Notes under the pieces: model-generated
Told to the model about the DNA's origin: nothing
The model's database searches: none
What the model saw: the letters and a program-made list of their open reading frames with translations, nothing else
Shown: positions 58,095-64,000 of the stretch, in pieces
How the letters are laid out: the number at the start of each line of letters is the position of its first letter
How positions within the stretch are numbered: the stretch's first letter is position 1
Origin: Plotosus lineatus
Taxonomy: Eukaryota; Chordata; Actinopteri; Siluriformes; Plotosidae
Direction: 5' to 3'
Length of the DNA stretch: 64,000 nt
NCBI GenBank assembly: GCA_024760905.1
Contig: CM045729.1
Coordinates: 75,128,550-75,192,549 of the forward strand
Position numbers and translations under genes: made by a program

Positions 58095-58680
58095 AACAAC
58101 ATCGTCTTTTTATCCTCGGTAATCAGGCCTGCTAAGGTATGAGTTAAGGTAATACTAAGTCACAATCAAGCTGGGGCTGCAGGCTTCCTGAGTAGTGTGA
58201 CAGAAAAGCATTCACCTTATCATTCAGTTCTCTCAACTTTAAGCTCCAGGTGCTATTCACAGTGATTTGTGGCTGATCCGTCAGGGAGGGATGACATACG
58301 TTCTCTTCGCTATCACTCTTAAGGTATGTGTGAACTCATGCAACGGAATGGTAGTGATTTCCTCTGAGTGTGTCATGCTACCTTTTTGCAATGTATGCGC
58401 AGTAGTTCAAAAAGATGCAAATGTCTGTCATCAGATGCCAACTTTCCCTGAGCTGTGCCATCAGGAAGTTGTCATGAGAAAAATCAGGGAAGACCCCAAG
58501 TCAACTCTCAAAAAAGACTGTGCTACAATACAATAAAATATAGTATTACTATAAGATTGCAGGAATTTGAATATAGTGATAATATATGTATAATATTTAT
58601 TTTTATATATCTGTATCCATGGCAGGAATTATGCATTGATGTTTGTAGTCACACAAGTGTAACTATTCTTCATATAGACA
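58095..58680. other. Sequence without recognised features
   Basis: An 89-codon cysteine-rich plus-strand frame at 58267-58536 (starting MWLIRQGGMTYVLF) shows no domain I recognise. I do not call it a gene. Confidence 0.45.
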
Positions 58681-58689
58681 GTCAATAGT

Positions 58690-59030
58690 TCAGTTCATTT
58701 TATGTAACTGTTTAATCCTAATTAGGGTTGCGGAAAGTCTGGTGCCCATCCCAGCCGACTCCGGGCAAGGGCAGAGTACACCCAGAACAGCTTGCCAGGC
58801 CATCGCAGGGCAGAAACATGCTGACGGCTTTGCAGATACTCTTGTCGAAAGTCAGCAATGGTTCTTTTACAGCCTCACACCATAGACAGTGAGAGACATG
58901 GCTGGCCTTTGATAACCCAGTTAGCTGCATTGGGAGGTCAGTGACAACCCTGTGGACAGTTGGACTCGGACCTCCAACCTTAGGACCAGCGATCCAGCGC
59001 CCAATACCACGAGGCCACCACTGCCCTACT
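58690..59030 (-). mobile_element. SINE1, tail A, full length
   Basis: Minus-strand copy with GTCAATAGT at 58681-58689 and 59031-59039, a perfect 9-bp duplication. The head at the right is mutated in its B-box (complement of GGTTGGAGGTCCGAGTCC). Confidence 0.92.
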
Positions 59031-59039
59031 GTCAATAGT

Positions 59040-61187
59040 GTAGTCAATAATTATTACCGTAGTTCATGTCTGTTAAAGTGTTGACATTCCATTATGATTA
59101 AACATCCCTCGGCAATTTATACTTCACGAACTGCTGTCACAGGTTTTTTTTTTTGCATTTTCTTTTTTTTTTTACAGAAGTAATTTCACAAAAAATAAAA
59201 CCCTCGGCTATGGTTTCTTATCATCTAGGTCAAAATGCAGGAGCTGGAATTCAAGCTGAATGAGATTATTAAGATTTTTGCCAGAGCAGCAAGTCTTGAC
59301 AGCAATGTCAGAAGTGCTTGTGTGAAAACTCTGGCAAGCCCATATCATTAGCCTGAGTGACTTTTTCCATCTAAGCCTCATTTTATTAAAGTTTTTTTTT
59401 TTTTTTCTGATTTAGATAAATGAGATCATCAAATTTTAATATCTGAAGAAATGTAACATAATTTAATCTAATGACTGGAGGAGAGATTGGTGGTGGGTAA
59501 AGTGCAGTGGTATCAAATGTACCGCACTAAAGCAAGCATATTTCAATAAAGCTGTATCTCCCCTGAGGAAAGTATGGCACCAATGTCAAACAGATTGCAA
59601 ACAAAAGTATTACTCAGTGCTGAAAATGTCATGATGAACACTAGAAAAATTCACTCGAACAACTGCAATAGCAAAATAATGGAATCAATTAATATTGATT
59701 TTAACAGTTTTTCTTACAACAGAGTCATCTGTTTTTTGTTTACAAAATTAATTGAAATTATTTCTTCCACTGTTTTACTTCATATATTAAGCCCATACTG
59801 ACTTACTTTGTCAGGAAAGGAACAACTGTTTGAGCGATGTAACAGCACTCCCTCGCAGGTAACACTTAATTATCACGCCAACTGGATAACAGCTTTGCCA
59901 CAGCAGCGATGACGAGCTGGATTAATGATACGTGAAAAGCAATCTCTAGACCTCACTGCATCCAGCCCACAAGGGCATACTCAGCCCCGACACCTAATAA
60001 GGATCTCATAATGTTGAGATACTGTAGGGGTTCAGCCAAGGCCTCACAGCTGTAAATCCCTCGCACTAAACTCGTGAAACTGCAAAGGAGAGCCTGCTGG
60101 AGCTCTATTTAAGATCTTCCGTTGATCAATGTAAGTCGAGGAAAAAGCCTATGTTGGACAATGTAAGCACTTTCTTCATCTAATGATTATGGGAGAACGA
60201 AGAGCAGGTTGAAGAAGATAATAATAATAAAGAAGACGATGTAAGAAAAAATAGAATAAAATTAGTTTATGAATGCGGTTTAAATTACAGTCTTATCCAC
60301 AGAGTCATAAAGACAAAAAAAAAAAAAAGCAATGAAGCTGAAAGAACATTTTATAACTGAAAATGAAATGAAGGGGACAGGCTGCAATCTGATCGAAGCC
60401 CACACAGACATAGAGCCAGACAGTAATTGCAGAGGTCTCTGTGTTGAGTATGATGAATAAAATATGATGCTGGGGTATTACTCTGCCAGGAGCATGTCCT
60501 CACTCGCTCAATAAGAGCAATAATGGGCCATGGCTTCTGCTGAAGGTTGCTCATTACTCTGATTGTCTGAAAAAGGTAGCTTGTAGATTTACTTATGCTC
60601 TGATTGGCTGAGTTAGACTAGGCCAACACTCGGATGGCTGATGACAAAAACCATTTGTACTTTAGCAGGGAAACAGACTGTTAAAGACCCAAACTGTTCA
60701 GGGAGTTGCCTACATGGTTATTATAGGTTGAAGGCGTCTGTCGAAAATCATTAGTGTTTCTGGCTCTGATTTGCTAATGTGGTCTGAATCGAGTGTAATT
60801 GTCATGATAACATCATTGTGCTGCTGATTCAGATACCAAGTATCATCGAGTTACTCATCATAATGCCCACTAGCTATTCAACAAAACCAATTATCATTAT
60901 ACTCATCGCACTGAGGTGTGTTCATTAACACTGGGTAGAACAAGCAAAGATTTAAGCAATAGAATGGCATACAAGGGTTTAATTTAGTTTAAAAATGAGC
61001 AGACATAATGAAAAACTTTCAGCTCCATAAATACAATCTACAACCCACATCTTCCGAAATGACTTTCCAACATGAATGAATTTGGTTACAGTAGAAAACG
61101 TGTTTCACTTCAAGCAATCTTGCTGGAGCGTAACGTTTAGAGGTCACACTTTAAAAGTAATTGGACTTGTTTGTTTTAGCAAAGGTT
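59040..61187. other. Largest repeat-poor island
   Basis: No transposon ends, SINEs or long microsatellites except poly-T runs near 59150 and 59394 and a poly-A at 60316. The stretch 59850-60950 has balanced composition and many TAAT, CAATTA and ATTGG-like words but no coding frame of note. The look is that of conserved non-coding DNA, which is inference only. Confidence 0.45.
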
Positions 61188-61213
61188 CTTCTTTTCCCTT
61201 TCGGTTGTTCCCT

Positions 61214-61599
61214 TCAGGGGTCGCCACAGCGAATCATCTGCCTCCATCTCACCCTGTCCTCTGCATCTTCTTCTCTTACTCCAACGACCTTCATGTCTTC
61301 CTTCACCACATCCATAAATCTCTTCTTTGGTCTTCCTCTAGGCCTTCTGCCTGATAGTTCCAACCTCAGCATCCTACTGCCAATATATTCACTATCCCTC
61401 CTCTGTACATGTCCAAACCATCTCAATCTAGCCTCTCTGACATTGTCTCCAAAACATCTTACACGGGCTGTCCCTCTGATGTACTCATTTTTTATCCTAT
61501 CTATCCTCGTTACTCCCAGAGAGAACCTCAACATTTTTATCTCTGCTACCTCCAGCTCTGCCTCCTGTCTTTTCCTCAGCGCCACTGTTTCTAAACCAT
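61214..61599 (-). pseudogene. RTE LINE ORF, C-terminal region
   Basis: Open frame giving LETVALRKRQEAELEVAEIK, MLRFSLGVTRIDRIKNEYIR, GTARVRCFGDNVREARLRWF, GHVQRRDSEYIGSRMLRLEL, ending RWRQMIRCGDP. This C-terminal domain recurs in four other fragments (31571, 44272, 46765, 51135), so the 3' end is over-represented, as expected from 5' truncation. It is cut from the RT domain by the Rex3-like and SINE1 insertions. Confidence 0.85.
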
Positions 61600-61612
61600 A
61601 CAACATCGCTAG

Positions 61613-62178
61613 ACGGATCGCTGCAGCCTCTGCTGTTAAGCGGTGCCTGTACCAGTCCATCGTGGCGAAGAAGGAGCTGAGCCGCAAGGCGAAGCTCTCA
61701 ATTTACCAGTCGATCTACGTTCCAACCCTCACCTATGGTCATGAGCTTTGGGTAATGACCGAAAAAACAAGATCACGGATACAAGCGGCTGAAATGAGCT
61801 TCCTTCGCCGGGTGGCGGGGTTCTCCCTTAGAGATAAGGTGAGAAGCTCCACCATCCGGGGAGAGCTCGGAGTAGATCTGCTGCTCCTCCGCATTGAGAG
61901 GGGCCAGTTGAGGTGGCTCGGGCATCTGGTCAGAATGCCCCCCGGACGCCTCCCTGGTGTGGTGTTTCGGGCATGTCCAACCGGGAAGAAACCCCGGGGT
62001 CGACCTAGAACACGCTGGAGGGACTATGTCTCTCGGCTTGTCTGGGACCACCTCAGTGTCCCCCCGGGAGAGTTGGAGGAAGTGGCTCGGGAGAGGGACG
62101 TCTGGACCTCTTTGCTTAGGTTGCTGCCCCCGCGACCCGACCCTGGACTAAGCGGAAGATGATGATGATGATGATGAT
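61613..62178 (+). mobile_element. Rex3-like LINE 3' fragment, nested in RTE LINE, 13-bp duplication
   Basis: A 566-bp insert ending in an (ATG)n tail. ACAACATCGCTAG stands at 61600-61612 and 62179-62191, perfect. The plus strand reads KRCLYQSIVAKKELSRKAKL, SIYQSIYVPTLTYGHELWVM, RGQLRWLGHLVRMPPGRLPG, RPRTRWRDYVSRLVWDHLSV, SLLRLLPPRPDPGLSGR. It is the C-terminus of a second LINE family, also seen at 40349. The family name is tentative. Confidence 0.88.
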
Positions 62179-62253
62179 GACAACATCGCTAGCCTCATCA
62201 CCATCCTGTACACTTTTCCTTTCATTCTTGCTGATACTCTCCTATCGCACATC

Positions 62254-62497
62254 TAACTGGGTTATCAAAGGCGGGCCATGTCTCTCACTGTCTATGGTGA
62301 GAGGCATGTAAAAGAACCACTGCTGACTTTTGTAAACAGTAGGCTGCAAAGGCGTCAGCGTGTTTCTGTCCCTTGCTAAAAAAAAAGGGGGTTGTGACAG
62401 GAAGGGCATCCTTCTGCCAAATCAAGCGTGCGAATCAGATGATTCGCTGTGGCGACTCCCAAGTAAAAAGGGAAAAAGCCGAAAGGAAGACAGACAG
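62254..62497 (+). mobile_element. SINE1, tail B, nested in RTE LINE, 18-bp duplication
   Basis: A 5'-truncated copy starting TAACTGGGTTATCAAAGGC and ending GGAAGACAGACAG. ACTCTCCTATCGCACATC (62236-62253) and ACTCTCCTATTGCACATC (62498-62515) differ at one base. Confidence 0.95.
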
Positions 62498-62515
62498 ACT
62501 CTCCTATTGCACATC

Positions 62516-63906
62516 ACACCGGACACTTTTCTCCAACCATTCCGACCTGCCTGCACACGCTTCTTCACCTCTTTTCCACACTCTCCATTGCTCTGGATTG
62601 TTGAGCCTAAGTACTTAAAATTCTCCACCTTCCTTATCTCTGCTCCCTGTAACATCACCATTCCTCCTGGGTCCTTCTCATTCACACACATGTATTCTGA
62701 TTTACTGAGGCTAACCTTCATTCCTCTCCTTTTCAGGGCATACCTCCACCTCTCGAGATTTTCCTCCACTTGTTCTCTGCTCTCACTACAGATCGCAATG
62801 TCATCTGCAAACATCATAGTCCATGGAGATTCTTGTCTAACCTCGTCTGTCAGCCTGTCCATCACCATCGCAAACAAGAAGGGGCTCAGAGCTGATCCTT
62901 GATGCAGTCCCACCTCCACCTTGAACTCTTCTGTCACACCAACAGCACACCTCACCACTGTCTTACATCTCTCATACATGTCCTGCACCACTCTAACATA
63001 CTTCTCTGCTACTCCAGACTTCCTCATGCAATACCACAGTTCTTCTCTTGTCACCCTGTCACATGGTTTTTCCAGATCCACAAAGGCACAATGCAGCTCC
63101 CTCTGACCTTCTCTGTACTTCTCTATTAACATCCTCAAAGCAAACACTGCATCTGTGGTGCTCTTTCTTGGCATGAAACCAAACTGTTCTTCACAAATGC
63201 TGACCTCTGCCCTTAGTCTAGCTTCCACTATTCTTTCCCATAACTTCATCGTATGGCTTATCAACTTTATCCCTCTGTAGTTGCCACAACTCTGCATGTC
63301 TCCCTTGTTCTTAAAAATGGGCAACAGCACACTTCTTCTCCATTCCTCTGGCATCCTCTCACTTTCTAAGACCTTGTTGAATGTTCTTGTCCGAAAATCT
63401 ACTGCTACCTCTCCTAGACACTTCCATACCTCCACCGGTATGTCATCAGGACCAACTGCCTTTCCAGTCTTCATCCTCTTCAATGCCCTCCTCACTTCAC
63501 CCTTACTAATCTTTGCTACTTCCTGATCCTCAACAGTCACCTCTTCGACTCTTTTTTCTCTCTCATTTTCCTCATTCATCAGCTCTTCAAAGTACTCTTT
63601 CCATCTTCCCAGCACACTTTTGTCATCAGTCAATACATTTCCCTCTCTGTCCTTTATCAGTCTAACTTGCTGCACGACCTTCCTATCTCTATTTCTATGC
63701 TGTGCCAACCTGTATAGATCATTTTCATTTTCTCCCTCCTTACTGTCCAACCTATCATACAAGTCATCATACGCCCTCTGTTTGGCCTTTAACACCGCTA
63801 CTTTCGCCTTACGCTGTGTCTCCCTGTACTCCTGTTTACTCTCTTTGGTCCTCTCAATGTCCCACTTCTTCTTAGCTGACCTCTTCCTTTGTACACACTC
63901 CTGCAC
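62516..63906 (-). pseudogene. RTE LINE reverse transcriptase domain
   Basis: About 464 codons of element-encoded frame, then read-through into the SINE. Residues are counted from the methionine at 63906. A basic N-terminal segment (1-60) precedes the RT palm. Motifs: GKAVGPDDIPVEVWK (148-162), GNYRGIKLISH (208-218), QFGFMPRKSTTDAVF (241-255), motif A HCAFVDLEK with Asp277, motif B GLHQGSALSPFLF (333-345), motif C FADD (366-369), and FKYLGSTIQSNGECGKEV (430-447). Both catalytic regions are intact, but motif A continues PCDRV where RTE elements normally have AYDRV. An endonuclease, expected upstream, lies outside the window. RTE assignment rests on GLHQGSxLSPxLF. Confidence 0.88.
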
Positions 63907-64000
63907 TTCCTCATTCCACCATTAAGTCTCCTTATCTACTTTCCTTCCAGAGGACGCACCAAGTGCTCTCCTACCTTTCTCCCTGATCATATTTGCTGTG

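Larger units (their letters stand above)
61188..64000 (-). mobile_element. RTE-clade LINE (Expander-like), interrupted, runs off the window
   Basis: The longest autonomous-type element here. The minus strand carries reverse transcriptase, a C-terminal region and a short 3' UTR ending at 61188 (complement of GAAGGGAACAACCGAAAGGG). Two later insertions split it: a Rex3-like fragment (61613-62178) and a SINE1 (62254-62497), each with a target duplication. A TAA at about 63922 breaks the frame just upstream of the first usable methionine. The 5' part lies beyond 64000. Confidence 0.88.

Noticed and set aside
58267..58536. 89-codon cysteine-containing frame as a host gene
   Set aside because: No recognisable domain, signal peptide pattern, splice sites or second copy. 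The length is within chance expectation for this window.
61161..62162. 333-codon plus-strand frame
   Set aside because: It is antisense RTE LINE sequence read into the sense C-terminus of the nested Rex3-like fragment, so it is a chimera of two elements and not one protein.

Overview
This is eukaryotic nuclear DNA, most probably from a ray-finned fish. I see no host protein-coding exon, rRNA gene or functional tRNA gene. The fish assignment rests on the repeat content: Rex1-like, Rex3-like and RTE-clade LINEs, Tc1/mariner and pogo/Tigger DNA transposons, hAT fragments, tRNA-derived SINEs with LINE-like tails, and long (CA)n, (TA)n and (GA)n tracts. The species cannot be named from the sequence. 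Nearly every long open frame lies in a transposable element or is a microsatellite read through.

The commonest repeat is a tRNA-derived SINE of about 350 bp, called SINE1 here, with about 24 copies. Its head has an A-box-like TGGTCTAGTGG and a B-box GGTTCGAGTCC. One body carries two alternative 3' tails. Tail A ends in an ATTAGGATTAAGCGGTTACAG-type sequence. Tail B ends in GATTCGCTGTGGCGACTCC plus a GACAGACAG tract and resembles the 3' end of the RTE LINE in the same window. Many copies have clear 8-18 bp target-site duplications (TSDs). Three other SINE types are present: SINE2, SINE3 and SINE4.

The second theme is at least seven families (P1-P7) of short elements with TA target duplications and CAGT/CAGG-type ends resembling pogo/Tigger. 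Several keep only the DNA-binding N-terminus of a transposase. They are often nested. The best case is 10.1-15.2 kb, where six elements sit inside one another: Tc1-A, Tc1-B, P4, P2, P3, SINE1.

Layout: 0-9 kb SINE1, P2/P1, an unclassified element, P6, P7; 9-15.2 kb the nested stack; 15.5-17.2 kb mostly unique; 17.2-23 kb Tc1, P7 and LINE remnants; 23.6-24.6 kb P5; 24.6-27 kb mostly unique; 27.5-34.6 kb (TA)n tracts, P1 and P2 copies and an RTE LINE; 34.7-35.4 kb a head-to-head SINE1 pair; 37.3-45.9 kb P6, Rex1-like and Rex3-like LINEs, SINE composites and hAT; 48-51.5 kb SINE1, SINE4, a 118-bp palindrome and a 116-bp (TA)n tract; 53-56.5 kb SINE1, P5, a Penelope-like fragment with a hammerhead-ribozyme fold, and P6; 57.4-59 kb SINEs; 59-61.2 kb the largest repeat-poor island; 61.2-64 kb an RTE LINE with a readable reverse transcriptase, broken by two later insertions.

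The most notable signal is the hammerhead-like structure on the minus strand at 54882-54936, together with the palindrome at 50934-51051. The palindrome is made of two inverted copies of the same element end, joined inside ribozyme stem III.
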